Positions 26,583-34,618 of a DNA stretch of 64,000 nt are shown here, in pieces. The notes beneath the pieces were generated by a model. It searched no databases. It was given only the letters and a program-made list of their open reading frames with translations, and was not told the DNA's origin. The stretch's first letter is position 1, and every line of letters starts with the position of its first letter. A program made the translations under genes and the position numbers. Source of the DNA: Roseburia_C sp900315735 (GTDB lineage Bacteria > Bacillota > Clostridia > Lachnospirales > Lachnospiraceae); assembly GCA_052118425.1 (NCBI GenBank), contig JBQKHF010000004.1. One strand, given 5' to 3'.

Positions 26583-27929
26583 ATGCATACGAAAACAGAT
26601 TTATTAAAAGGCAATATTTTAAAATCATTGATTTTATTTGCAATTCCACTTATTATTTCAAATTTATTTCAGCAGTTATATAATGCGGCAGATACCATGA
26701 TTGTAGGACATTTCCTGGGTGATGAATCACTGGCAGCAATTGGAGCCTGTACGGCAGTTTACGAGCTGCTGGTAGGTTTTGCGTTAGGCTTTGGAAATGG
26801 TCTTAGCATGGTAGTAGCAAGAAGCTTTGGTGTAGGAGATAAGGACTGGTTAAAGCGTGCAGTGGCAGGATCCCTTGTGATTGGAGCAGTCGTAACGGTA
26901 GCAGTTATGATTGTTGCACAGATTGGACTTCGACCGCTTTTGGTCTTATTACATACACCGTCAGAAATCATTGAGGAATCTTATTCCTATATTTATATTG
27001 TGACAATCTGTGTGGGCGTAATGTTTGCATACAATCTGTTGTCCGGACTGCTTCGTGCAATTGGAAACAGTTTTATGCCGCTGGCATTTTTGATTATTTC
27101 ATCTGTCATTAATATTGCACTGGATATTCTTTTTATCACACAGTTTCATATGGGAATCCGTGGTGCAGCAGTGGCAACGGTGGTGGCACAGGGAATTTCG
27201 GCAGTATTATGTGCTATTTATATTATGAAAAAATGTAAGCTTTTAATACCGGCACGGGAGCATTTTAAAGTGGACGGACCGCTTTACCGGGAACTGACAG
27301 GACAGGGACTTTCCATGGGATTCATGCTGGCAATTGTTTCCATGGGAACCGTAATCTTACAGTATGCCATCAACCAGCTGGGGTATCTGATTATTGCAGG
27401 ACATACAGCAGCACGAAAATTAAACAGCTTTTGTACCATGCCGTTGACACCTCTGGCACTGGCAACAGCGACCTTTGTATCCCAGAACCGGGGAGCAGAC
27501 CAGCGTGACCGTATCTTAAAAGTGGTGCGTTATGCCATGATACTTTCTTTAGGGTGGGCAATCTTTATTACCATAGTGATTGCTTTTGCAGCACCGGCTC
27601 TCATTACATTCCTTTCCGGCTCTTCAGAAAGTGTTGTCATTGAAAATGGAGCCAGCTATCTTCGTTGGAATGCACCGTTTTATTCCGTCCTTGGTATATT
27701 GCTGGTTCTTCGTAACGTATTGCAGGGACTTGGCAAAAAGGTTGTGCCGCTGGTTTCAAGTATCATAGAGCTGATTGGAAAAATTGTTTTTGTTATCTTA
27801 TTTATTCCGACATTAAAATATTTTGGTGTAATCATCTGTGAACCGGTTATCTGGTGCCTGATGTGTATACAGCTTGTCATATCCTATTACAGAGACCCTT
27901 ATATCCGTGGAAAGGAAGAAAAGAAATGA
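26583..27929 (+). CDS. MATE-family multidrug/Na+ efflux transporter
   Basis: A 448-residue membrane protein with about twelve segments. MATE landmarks are LIISNLFQQLYNAADTMIVG near the N-terminus (short form: NLFQQLYNAAD), GFGNGLSMVVAR and a second-half counterpart FVSQNRGADQ. MATE proteins exchange organic cations or drugs for Na+ or H+. It follows larC by 27 bases and is coupled to the oxidoreductase gene by an ATGA overlap; no functional link to nickel chemistry is evident. Two further MATE genes are present in the window and are not close copies of this one. Confidence 0.93.
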   Translation: MHTKTDLLKGNILKSLILFAIPLIISNLFQQLYNAADTMIVGHFLGDESLAAIGACTAVYELLVGFALGFGNGLSMVVARSFGVGDKDWLKRAVAGSLVIGAVVTVAVMIVAQIGLRPLLVLLHTPSEIIEESYSYIYIVTICVGVMFAYNLLSGLLRAIGNSFMPLAFLIISSVINIALDILFITQFHMGIRGAAVATVVAQGISAVLCAIYIMKKCKLLIPAREHFKVDGPLYRELTGQGLSMGFMLAIVSMGTVILQYAINQLGYLIIAGHTAARKLNSFCTMPLTPLALATATFVSQNRGADQRDRILKVVRYAMILSLGWAIFITIVIAFAAPALITFLSGSSESVVIENGASYLRWNAPFYSVLGILLVLRNVLQGLGKKVVPLVSSIIELIGKIVFVILFIPTLKYFGVIICEPVIWCLMCIQLVISYYRDPYIRGKEEKK

Positions 27930-28915
27930 AGCTTGGAATCGTAGGAACAGGAACTATCGTAGAAGAAGTGCTTCCGGTATTGAAGCAGGTAAAAGTGCTT
28001 TCCTGCTATGGAATCTGTGGAACAAAGCGCAGTGAAGCAAAAGCAGAAAAATTAAAAGAACAGTATCAGATGCAGCTTGCTGTAAGTGATTATGAAAAGC
28101 TTCTGGATTCGGAAATTGATACTGTCTATATTGCTGTGCCGAATCTTTTGCATTTTGAAATGGCAAAAGAAGCAGTTCTTCGTGGAAAACATGTTATTGT
28201 AGAAAAGCCAATGACAGCCAATGAAAGACAGGCAGAGGAGCTTTGTGCCCTGGCAAAGAAGCAGGGAGTATTTTTGTTTGAAGCCATTACTACAAGGTAT
28301 CAGCCGAACTATCAGTTTATCAAAGAGCAGTTACCGACGATTGGAAAAATCAAAATGGCAGTCTGCAATTTCAGTCAGTATTCCAGAAAGTATGATCGTT
28401 TCCGGAAGGGAGAAACCATTCCTGTTTTTGATGTAAAGCAGGCAGGCGGAGCCATGATGGATTTAAATTTATATAATATCCAGTATTTGGAAGGATTGTT
28501 TGGAGAACCACAGTCTGTGCACTATACCGCAAATATGGAAAAGGGAGTTGATACCAGCGGTGTTGCGGTTTTATCTTATCCGGGTTTTCAGGCAGTGGCA
28601 ATAGGAGCCAAGGACTGTCAGGGACAGCCGGAATACCGCATCGAAGGAAGTGAAGGTTACATTGTCCAGAACAGTCCGTGTAATGTCTGTGGCGCAGTGA
28701 CCATTCATTACCGGGACGGAAGAGAAGTATCTTATGATGGGAATGGGGATGCACACCGTATGTATGCAGAGTTTGTTTCCTTTGTAAAAGAGATTGCATC
28801 AAAAGATACTGCAGCCTGCTATGAAATGCTCGACCACAGTCTGGCAGTCAGCCGGATACTGACGAGGGCAAGAAAGGATGCCGGAATTGTATTTCCGTGT
28901 GATGAAGAAAATTGA
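27926..28915 (+). CDS. Gfo/Idh/MocA-family oxidoreductase
   Basis: A 329-residue NAD(P)-dependent dehydrogenase. The Rossmann loop is GIVGTGTI at the N-terminus; the conserved EKPMTANERQAEEL (EKP motif with catalytic Lys) follows near residue 95, and the C-terminal substrate domain has GGAMMDLNLYN. ATG 27926 is taken because it overlaps the MATE stop as ATGA and matches the family start; the longer frame extends far into the MATE gene. The substrate is probably a sugar or cyclitol, but no neighbouring sugar genes allow a choice. A strong terminator follows. Confidence 0.88.
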   Translation: MKLGIVGTGTIVEEVLPVLKQVKVLSCYGICGTKRSEAKAEKLKEQYQMQLAVSDYEKLLDSEIDTVYIAVPNLLHFEMAKEAVLRGKHVIVEKPMTANERQAEELCALAKKQGVFLFEAITTRYQPNYQFIKEQLPTIGKIKMAVCNFSQYSRKYDRFRKGETIPVFDVKQAGGAMMDLNLYNIQYLEGLFGEPQSVHYTANMEKGVDTSGVAVLSYPGFQAVAIGAKDCQGQPEYRIEGSEGYIVQNSPCNVCGAVTIHYRDGREVSYDGNGDAHRMYAEFVSFVKEIASKDTAACYEMLDHSLAVSRILTRARKDAGIVFPCDEEN

Positions 28916-28941
28916 AAAATGTAATTGTTTTATTTCTAAGG

Positions 28942-28979
28942 ATTCCCCATTGGTGTTTGACTGATGGGGAATTTTTTTT
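28942..28979 (+). terminator. intrinsic terminator after the lar-MATE-oxidoreductase run
   Basis: ATTCCCCAT (28942-28950) pairs with ATGGGGAAT (28964-28972), followed by eight T residues. Confidence 0.9.
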
Positions 28980-29028
28980 GTGCCAAGTATCCGTAAGAAG
29001 CTGCCGGTGGCAGGTTCTGTTAGGAAAA

Positions 29029-29082
29029 TTTAGTCAGATATGATTTAGTCAAGTATACTTTAGTCAGTCGTACTTGACTAAA
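29029..29082 (+). repeat. 15-bp tandem repeats with terminal inverted copy (probable operator)
   Basis: TTTAGTCA occurs at 29029, 29044 and 29059, exactly 15 bp apart, and an inverted copy (TTGACTAAA, 29074-29082) closes the array. 29044-29055 and 29071-29082 are also perfect 12-bp inverted arms (TTTAGTCAAGTA). The array ends 46 bp before the ATG of the archaeal-type ATPase gene. No promoter hexamers stand out apart from the repeats, so they probably are the regulatory site of that gene. Confidence 0.8.
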
Positions 29083-29128
29083 AATAAAAATGGGATTATA
29101 GTTAATTTACAGAAATGGAGGTACAGAT

Positions 29129-30523
29129 ATGTTTATAGGCAGAGACAGAGAGTTAAAAACACTGGATAAGTTATATCATTCAGAAAAGTTTGAATTTGTT
29201 GTAATATATGGACGCCGTCGTGTTGGAAAGACAGCACTTATTAACCATTTCATTGATGATAAACAATCCATTTATTTTATGGGAGTAGAAAGTAACGAAA
29301 AGCAGAATTTAGAAAATTTAAGCAAAAGTATTTTGGAGTATAGTAATGGGATTGAAACAGATACTTTTTTTGCATCATACCAGGCTGCACTCGAATATGT
29401 ATTTAAACTGGCAGAAAAGGAACGCGTTATATTAACGATAGATGAGTATCCTTATGTGGCAAGAGAGTCTAAGAGTCTGGCTTCTACCCTACAGTTATTG
29501 ATTGATAAATATAAAGATACATCGAAATTAATGCTTATTTTATGCGGATCTTCCATGTCATATATGGAAGACCATGTGCTTGCCTATAAAGCACCTCTCT
29601 ATGGCAGGAGGACTGCACAGATGAAGATTATGCCGTTTGACTTCGAAGAAAGCTGCAGATATTTAAAAAAAATGTCGGATGAAGAGAAAGCAATTATATA
29701 TGGAATTGTCGGAGGAACCCCACAATACCTTCTTCAGATGGACGATAAGATGAACGTGGAGGAAAATATCAAGAATACGTTTTTGAATCCAATGTCATTT
29801 TTATATGAAGAGCCGATGAACCTTTTAAAGCAGGAAGTAAGAGAACCAGCAATTTATACTGCAATTATTACAGCAATTGCAACAGGACATTCCCGGATGT
29901 CTGAGATTTCCACCAAGGTTGGGGAAGATACTAATGTATGTTCCGGATATTTGAAAAATCTAATAAATCTTGGAATTATTAAAAAGGAAACACCATACGG
30001 AGAAAAGACTTCTAAAAAGTCAATTTATTCTATCGAAGATAACATGTTTTGTTTTTGGTATCGATTTGTATTAGATAATAATTCCATTATTGTAAGAGGA
30101 GCAGCCGATTTAGTTTATAAGAAAATTGAAGCACAGCTAAGTGATTATATGGGCAGAGTGTTTGAAGATATTTCTGCACAGTATTTGTGGAAACAGCTCC
30201 TTACAGGAAATTCGCCAGTAGAATTTACATCCCTTGGCCGTTGGTGGGGAAATGATCCGAAGAAGAAGTGTCAGGCAGAAATTGACATTATGGGTGAGCA
30301 GGATAGCAATACAGCCCTTTTTGCAGAGTGTAAATGGCGTAATGAAAATGTTGATTTAGATGTGCTGGAAACGCTGATAGACCGAAGCAGATTATTCCAT
30401 TATACAAAGATGCATTATTTTCTTTTTTCAAAAACCGGATTTACAAAAGGATGTATGGAGAGAGCAGACGAAATGGGAAATGTTACCTTAGTTTCTTATG
30501 AGGACATTATGAAAGCAATGTAA
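29129..30523 (+). CDS. archaeal-type ATPase with DUF234-like C-terminal domain
   Basis: A 464-residue protein. The N-terminus FIGRDRELKTLDKLY and the P-loop YGRRRVGKTALI (~residues 28-39) with Walker B ILTIDEYPYVA belong to the archaeal ATPase family common in Firmicutes and archaea. A winged-helix middle part (MSEISTKVGEDTNVCSGYL in part: GEDTNVCSGYL) and a C-terminal DUF234/PD-(D/E)xK-like part (EIDIMGE, then FAECKWRNENV, with the E-x-K pattern of a nuclease fold) follow. The function is unknown; a mobile or defence-related role has been suggested for the family. GGAGG precedes the ATG. Confidence 0.82.
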   Translation: MFIGRDRELKTLDKLYHSEKFEFVVIYGRRRVGKTALINHFIDDKQSIYFMGVESNEKQNLENLSKSILEYSNGIETDTFFASYQAALEYVFKLAEKERVILTIDEYPYVARESKSLASTLQLLIDKYKDTSKLMLILCGSSMSYMEDHVLAYKAPLYGRRTAQMKIMPFDFEESCRYLKKMSDEEKAIIYGIVGGTPQYLLQMDDKMNVEENIKNTFLNPMSFLYEEPMNLLKQEVREPAIYTAIITAIATGHSRMSEISTKVGEDTNVCSGYLKNLINLGIIKKETPYGEKTSKKSIYSIEDNMFCFWYRFVLDNNSIIVRGAADLVYKKIEAQLSDYMGRVFEDISAQYLWKQLLTGNSPVEFTSLGRWWGNDPKKKCQAEIDIMGEQDSNTALFAECKWRNENVDLDVLETLIDRSRLFHYTKMHYFLFSKTGFTKGCMERADEMGNVTLVSYEDIMKAM

Positions 30524-30598
30524 TCATATAATCCTTCCATCTCCACACTATCTCCATATCTATGTAATAAGATGTAACAAGTTCGTAATAACTTGCGA

Positions 30599-30946
30599 AT
30601 GATTACATAGGAAATTGCGAGAAGAGAAAATTTATTTGAATTTATTTGGGAAAATGAACAAATAGCCAGGCAGTCCTGCAAAGTGCTAAGGCATTTTCAT
30701 GGCTGTTAGGGGCACTTGGAATTTCGTATGGGAAGAGGCAATGCCGGTACATGGAAGTACCGGCGAGGCGCAGATGAACATGGATGTGAATTTGCGCCGG
30801 TTGCCGGATAAAAAGAATACAATCCGAAATTTGTAGTGCCCCTTGCAGTTATGATGCAGCTTTTACACTTGCAGGACTGTCTGGCTATTTCATTAATTTA
30901 TTAAAAAATAAAATATCTCTTCCCCAATACCTGATGATTACATAGG
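30599..30946. repeat. 13-bp direct repeats flanking copy B
   Basis: ATGATTACATAGG at 30599-30611 and again at 30934-30946, immediately outside the hairpin. This has the look of a target-site duplication. An inverted CTATGTAAT also occurs at 30560-30568, so the motif may instead be a repeated regulatory site. Confidence 0.7.
30612..30933 (+). repeat. long-hairpin repeat, copy B (~320 nt), in the NlpC/P60 gene leader
   Basis: Occupies most of the 436-base gap before the NlpC/P60 gene. Core 30703-30848 has closing stem TTAGGGGCAC/GTGCCCCT, inner pairing GGCAA/TTGCC, hairpin GCCGGTAC/GTACCGGC and hairpin GGCGCA/TGCGCC. The long arms pair AAATAGCCAGGCAGTCCTGCA (30658 onward, given in part: AGCCAGGCAGTCC) with GGACTGTCTGGCT near 30878-30890, and AT-rich pairing continues outward to about 30615/30922. 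The whole hairpin is flanked by the 13-bp direct repeat ATGATTACATAGG (30599-30611, 30934-30946). It ends ~37 bases before the start codon. Confidence 0.88.
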
Positions 30947-30959
30947 TAAGGAGACAGAT

Positions 30960-32324
30960 ATGAAATACAAAACAGTAAAAAAATTATGGTTTGCAGCCGC
31001 GATCCTGACAACCACAACTTCATTATGGACCAATGTCAATGCCATGGAGACACCAACTGCATCCGGTGCAGGCGTAATACGGGCACTGAATGAGCAGCGC
31101 ATTTTATCTGAGCAGTATGCACTGCAGCAGATACAGACAGGAGCTGGTGAACTGGCAGAAGGTGAAGCAGCAGGCGAAGCGGGTATAGATGGTGTGGCGG
31201 AACTTTCCCTTGTAAATGCAGAAGAGGGAATGCTGGCAGCAGACCAGACGGAACTTGCGGTTGCAATCGCACCGAATTATGTGAATATTCGAAAGGAACC
31301 GTCTACAGAAGGAGAAGTGCTTGGAAAACTTTACCGTAATACGGTAGGTGTGATAGAGGCGTCAGAAGAAGGCTGGTATTATATTACTTCAGGCTCGGTC
31401 AGCGGATATGTCAGTGCAGAATATGTCTGCGTGGGAGAAGAAGCAGGAGCACTGGCAGAAGAAATCGGCATACATCTTGCCCGGGTAACTACAACAACTT
31501 TAAAAGTGCGTACGGAAGCATCCACAGAGGCAGCCGTATTAGGATTAGTGCCGGAGGGCGATATTCTGACCGTAACAGAGACGCTGGATGGCTGGTTAAA
31601 GGTTGACACCGAGGAAGGGGAAGGCTATGTAGCGGCTGATTATGTGGAAGCCTATACCGAATATCCTCATGCAGAATCCATTCAGGAAGAGGCAGAACGG
31701 TTAGCAAGAGAAGAAGCAGCAAGAAGAGCGGCGCAGGAAGCAGAAGCGAAAAGAAAAGAAGCGGAGCAGCAGACAGCAGCACAAAAGAAGGCAGCAGCGC
31801 AGCAGCAGACCGGGCAGAAAGCAGGGCAGAATCAGAATAACAGACAGCAGAGTACCAACCATACTGCGGCAGGAAATTCGTCAACAGGAACAACAGCAGG
31901 AAATTCAACATCTGGAGCTTCAACAGCCGGAAATGCTGCATCCGGAAACAGTGGAACAGGAGCGTCTGCGTCTAATGCCGGTTTAGGTCAGCAGATTGCA
32001 AATTATGGATTGCAGTTTGTAGGAAATCCATATGTATATGGTGGAACCAGCCTTACGAATGGGGCGGACTGTTCCGGCTTCGTGCAGAGTGTATACAAGA
32101 ATTTTGGGATTAATCTGCCAAGAACCTCAGGGGAGCAGGGAGCCTGCGGAAGCGCAGTGGCATCCTTAGCAGAGGCACAGCCGGGAGATTTAATCTGGTA
32201 TTCCGGTCATATCGGAATCTATATCGGAAATGGACAGATTGTGCATGCCAGTTCCGCAAAGACCGGAATCAAAGTATCAAATGCGAATTACCGGACGATT
32301 CTTTCCATCCGAAGAATCGTATAA
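30960..32324 (+). CDS. secreted SH3b-NlpC/P60 peptidoglycan hydrolase
   Basis: A 454-residue exported protein. A signal peptide (residues 1-29, basic start, hydrophobic core, NVNA before the likely cut) is followed by two bacterial SH3 domains (~100-155, LRKEP-like NIRKEPSTEG; ~180-230, KVRTEASTEA), a Glu/Ala/Lys-rich coiled segment, a Gln/Asn/Ser/Thr/Gly-rich linker (~275-340) and a C-terminal NlpC/P60 domain. The catalytic triad is the Cys of ADCSGF, the His of GHIGIYIG and the His of IVHASS. It cuts D-Glu-DAP-type wall peptides. AAGGAG precedes the ATG. Its leader is repeat copy B; a WalR-like TGTAAT-N4-TGTAAC (30563-30578) lies upstream of that. Confidence 0.92.
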   Translation: MKYKTVKKLWFAAAILTTTTSLWTNVNAMETPTASGAGVIRALNEQRILSEQYALQQIQTGAGELAEGEAAGEAGIDGVAELSLVNAEEGMLAADQTELAVAIAPNYVNIRKEPSTEGEVLGKLYRNTVGVIEASEEGWYYITSGSVSGYVSAEYVCVGEEAGALAEEIGIHLARVTTTTLKVRTEASTEAAVLGLVPEGDILTVTETLDGWLKVDTEEGEGYVAADYVEAYTEYPHAESIQEEAERLAREEAARRAAQEAEAKRKEAEQQTAAQKKAAAQQQTGQKAGQNQNNRQQSTNHTAAGNSSTGTTAGNSTSGASTAGNAASGNSGTGASASNAGLGQQIANYGLQFVGNPYVYGGTSLTNGADCSGFVQSVYKNFGINLPRTSGEQGACGSAVASLAEAQPGDLIWYSGHIGIYIGNGQIVHASSAKTGIKVSNANYRTILSIRRIV

Positions 32325-32361
32325 AGAGAATAAAAATTTAATCCGTGGAGATACTGACTAC

Positions 32362-32412
32362 AATAGAAAAGGTTATAAATTAGAAAAGATTATAGATTAG
32401 AAAAGATTGTAG
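32362..32412 (+). repeat. three 17-bp tandem repeats before the winged-helix gene
   Basis: ATTAGAAAAGATTATAG (32379-32395) and ATTAGAAAAGATTGTAG (32396-32412) are adjacent, preceded by a third copy with three changes (32362-32378). The last repeat ends 19 bp before the ATG. OmpR-type winged helices bind direct repeats, so this may be the autoregulatory site. Confidence 0.7.
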
Positions 32413-32431
32413 CAGGAAGGATTGAAGATAT

Positions 32432-32881
32432 ATGGGAACAAAGGGAACCATTATCATTCAGGAGTCAGAAGGCAGAATGCCCCAGGAACTCTGCCAGCAG
32501 CTTTTAGAAGAGGGCTATCGCATTGTATACGAAGAAGACAGACGGGCGGGAAGCCAGATTGAAATCGGAACGGACTGCATCTTAGAAGTGGATAATCATT
32601 GCATTAGAAGAGGCAGGAAAAAGATACATCTGACACCCAATGAATATAAAATATTATATACCATGGTGAAATCTCCCCACCGGGTATACAGCAGAAATCA
32701 GCTGATTACTTATGCGTTGGAGGATGCCTTTGATGGCTATGACAGAACAATAGATTCTTATATTAAGAGCATCCGCAAGAAAATTGAAAAGAATCCCAGA
32801 CGGCCGCAGTATATTATAACGGTACATGGAGTCGGGTATAAATATGTTCCATCAGACAGCGAGGTATCTTATGAGCAATAA
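32432..32881 (+). CDS. OmpR/PhoB-type winged-helix protein without receiver domain
   Basis: A 149-residue protein. The C-terminal ~95 residues are a trans_reg_C winged helix (LTPNEYKILYTMVKSPHRVYSR, in part NEYKILYTMV; YDRTIDSYIKSIRKKIE; VHGVGYKY). The N-terminal ~50 residues are too short for a receiver and have no phosphorylatable Asp pattern, so control by a histidine kinase is unlikely. AGGAAGG precedes the ATG. Its end overlaps the MATE exporter gene by 11 bases, so it probably regulates that exporter and itself. Confidence 0.87.
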   Translation: MGTKGTIIIQESEGRMPQELCQQLLEEGYRIVYEEDRRAGSQIEIGTDCILEVDNHCIRRGRKKIHLTPNEYKILYTMVKSPHRVYSRNQLITYALEDAFDGYDRTIDSYIKSIRKKIEKNPRRPQYIITVHGVGYKYVPSDSEVSYEQ

Positions 32882-34205
32882 GAATCTGGAGCAGAAAATG
32901 GAAACAGAACCGGTGCATCGTGTTATTTTATCACTGGCAGTGCCTACAGTACTTAGTATGCTGGTAATTTCCGCTTACAGTATTGTAGATACCTTTTTTG
33001 TAACAAGACTTGGCAGCAGGGCAACCGGAGCGGTAGGAATTACATTTGCACTGGTCGCATGGATACAGGCAGTGGGTTATACCGTTGGCATGGGAGCCGG
33101 AAGCCTTGTTTCAAGGCTCCTTGGAAAGAAAGAAAAAGAGCAGGCAGAGCAGATTGCAAACGCGGCAATTATGTCAGGGCTGTTGCTTGGACTCATAAGT
33201 CTTGGCGCAGGCCTGATTTTTTTGACACCGTTGCTGAAGCTTTCCGGCGCAACAACAGAGCTGCTTCCAAATGCAAGAGAATATGCCATCTTTGTGCTGC
33301 TGTCAGCACCCTTTACCATAGAGACACTGGTACTTGGTACGCTTCTTCGGGCACAGGGCAGGGCGAAAGCATCCATGGCAGGCATTGTAACCGGTGGAAT
33401 CCTTGATATTATACTGACACCGTTATTTCTGTTTGCATTAAATCTTGGAGTAAAAGGAGCTGCATTAGCGGCACTTATTGGACAGGCAGTTGCAGCAATT
33501 ATACTGGGATGCTGTTTCTGGCATGGCAGAATCAGACTGCGTGGAAAGAAATATTTTAATATAAAAGATTATGGAAGCATTATAAAAAACGGGCTGCCAT
33601 CGCTTTGCCGGCAGGGGCTTGCCAGTGTGGCAGCAGTATTGCTGAACCGGCAGGCGGTAAGATATGGGGCGGATGCCGTTGCGGCAATGTCAGTAACCGG
33701 CAGAATGTTTATGGTATTTTTCAGCCTCTTTATCGGCTATGGTCAGGGCTTTCAGCCGGTGGCAGGGTATCAGTTTGGAGCAAAAAATGGAAAAAAGTTA
33801 AAACAGGCATTTGTTTTCACTTTGTGGAGCAGTACCATAGCAGCGGCAGGAATCGGCGTGGCAGGATTTCTTTTGGCACCGGTGATGATGGAATTCTTTT
33901 TAAAAGAAGAAGCGGTAATCAGAATTGGCAGCTATGCATTTCGGAGTCAGTGTCTGGTACTTCCCTTGATTCCCATAGGAATATTAAGCAATATGCTGTT
34001 TCAGGGAATCGGACAGCAGGGAAAGGCAGCCTTTCTGTCGGCGTGCCGCCAGGGAATCGTTTTTCTTCCACTGATTTTATGGCTGCCGGAATGGATGGGA
34101 GTGACAGGGGTTGAGATTACGCAGGCGTTGTCTGACGGTCTGACTGCAATCATCAGTATTCCTTTTGTGATTTCTTATTTCCGGAAGCATGAGAAAAAAG
34201 AATAA
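32871..34205 (+). CDS. MATE-family multidrug/Na+ efflux transporter
   Basis: A 444-residue, about twelve-segment MATE exporter. Visible are SLAVPTVLSMLVISAYSIVD (in part VPTVLSMLVIS), VDTFFVTRLGS, GAGSLVSRLLGKK and in the second half GYGQGFQPVAGYQFGAKNG (in part GQGFQPVAGYQFGA). ATG 32871 is chosen because GAGGTAT lies before it and it overlaps the regulator gene by 11 bases; the longer frame starts within the regulator's winged helix. Paired with the upstream winged-helix gene, it is probably drug- or metabolite-inducible. Confidence 0.92.
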   Translation: MSNKNLEQKMETEPVHRVILSLAVPTVLSMLVISAYSIVDTFFVTRLGSRATGAVGITFALVAWIQAVGYTVGMGAGSLVSRLLGKKEKEQAEQIANAAIMSGLLLGLISLGAGLIFLTPLLKLSGATTELLPNAREYAIFVLLSAPFTIETLVLGTLLRAQGRAKASMAGIVTGGILDIILTPLFLFALNLGVKGAALAALIGQAVAAIILGCCFWHGRIRLRGKKYFNIKDYGSIIKNGLPSLCRQGLASVAAVLLNRQAVRYGADAVAAMSVTGRMFMVFFSLFIGYGQGFQPVAGYQFGAKNGKKLKQAFVFTLWSSTIAAAGIGVAGFLLAPVMMEFFLKEEAVIRIGSYAFRSQCLVLPLIPIGILSNMLFQGIGQQGKAAFLSACRQGIVFLPLILWLPEWMGVTGVEITQALSDGLTAIISIPFVISYFRKHEKKE

Positions 34206-34264
34206 AAAAATAGACCAGTGACGGAAAGCGGCGGCTATGAAGCGCCGTTTGGTCAACTGGTCTA
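34203..34264 (-). terminator. terminator of the 44-aa minus-strand gene
   Basis: Read on the minus strand, AGACCAGT (34257-34264) pairs with ACTGGTCT (34212-34219), with an inner CGGCG/CGCCG pairing, followed by a run of seven T residues. The stem includes the stop codon of the small gene. Confidence 0.8.
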
Positions 34265-34396
34265 CTGAACCATTTCTACCAGATAAGCTAACATGGTAAC
34301 AGGTTCTTTCTTCTGTGCTTTCATCTCTCTTACATAAGCTTCGTATTTTGCTACGAACTTGGAAAGACCGAGCACTGCATCCTGCTCTAAGAACAT
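34262..34396 (-). CDS. 44-residue small protein with its own promoter and terminator (unknown)
   Basis: A short gene on the minus strand: ATG at 34396-34394, stop TAG at 34264-34262. AAGGAGGG (34403-34410) stands 6 bases before the ATG, an ideal ribosome binding site. The protein starts MFLEQDAVLGL and ends MLAYLVEMVQ; it is a mostly helical, charged sequence (KFVAKYEAYVREMKAQKK in the middle) without signal peptide or membrane segment. A consensus promoter with an operator-like palindrome precedes it and a terminator follows, so it is an independent unit between a convergent MATE gene and a divergent amidase gene. I do not recognise the family. Confidence 0.82.
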   Translation of the reverse strand: MFLEQDAVLGLSKFVAKYEAYVREMKAQKKEPVTMLAYLVEMVQ

Positions 34397-34426
34397 ACAA
34401 ATCCCTCCTTATGCAATTTATTATCT

Positions 34427-34480
34427 GAACAAATCCCTTTGTTCGTTTTGTATTATATACTCACTCTTGGTAAATGTCAA
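34427..34480 (-). promoter_or_regulatory. perfect sigma-A promoter and palindrome for the 44-aa gene
   Basis: On the minus strand: TTGACA (34480-34475), 17 bases, TATAAT (34457-34452), an exact consensus. GAACAAA-TCCC-TTTGTTC (34427-34444, 7-bp perfect arms in + reading) lies at and after the expected start and could be an operator or a 5' hairpin. Confidence 0.88.
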
Positions 34481-34534
34481 CAAAAAAGATATGAAAAAAT
34501 TGTGTAAAATTACCATAAAAGAAAATTAAGTTTT

Positions 34535-34551
34535 TGTTAATAAAATGTAAT
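34535..34551 (+). promoter_or_regulatory. candidate WalR box upstream of the amidase gene
   Basis: TGTTAA-TAAAA-TGTAAT fits the WalR (YycF) consensus TGTWAH-N5-TGTWAH exactly. It lies 68 bp before the amidase ATG, with a TATGAT-like -10 (34564-34569) between. WalR controls wall hydrolases in Firmicutes, which fits the target. No walR gene is in the window. Confidence 0.5.
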
Positions 34552-34618
34552 AAAAATTTGGTGTATGATGGTAAGGAAAGAAATGACAGACATAGCATAC
34601 AGGAGCAGATGAAAATAA

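Noticed and set aside
29029..29082. CRISPR array
   Set aside because: The period is 15 bp with 7-bp spacers, only three units, and no cas genes; it is an operator-like array.
34077..34400. 107-codon minus-strand frame overlapping the 44-aa gene
   Set aside because: It is in a different frame from the well-signalled 44-codon gene and runs antisense into the MATE gene; only the short frame has a proper ribosome binding site and terminator.
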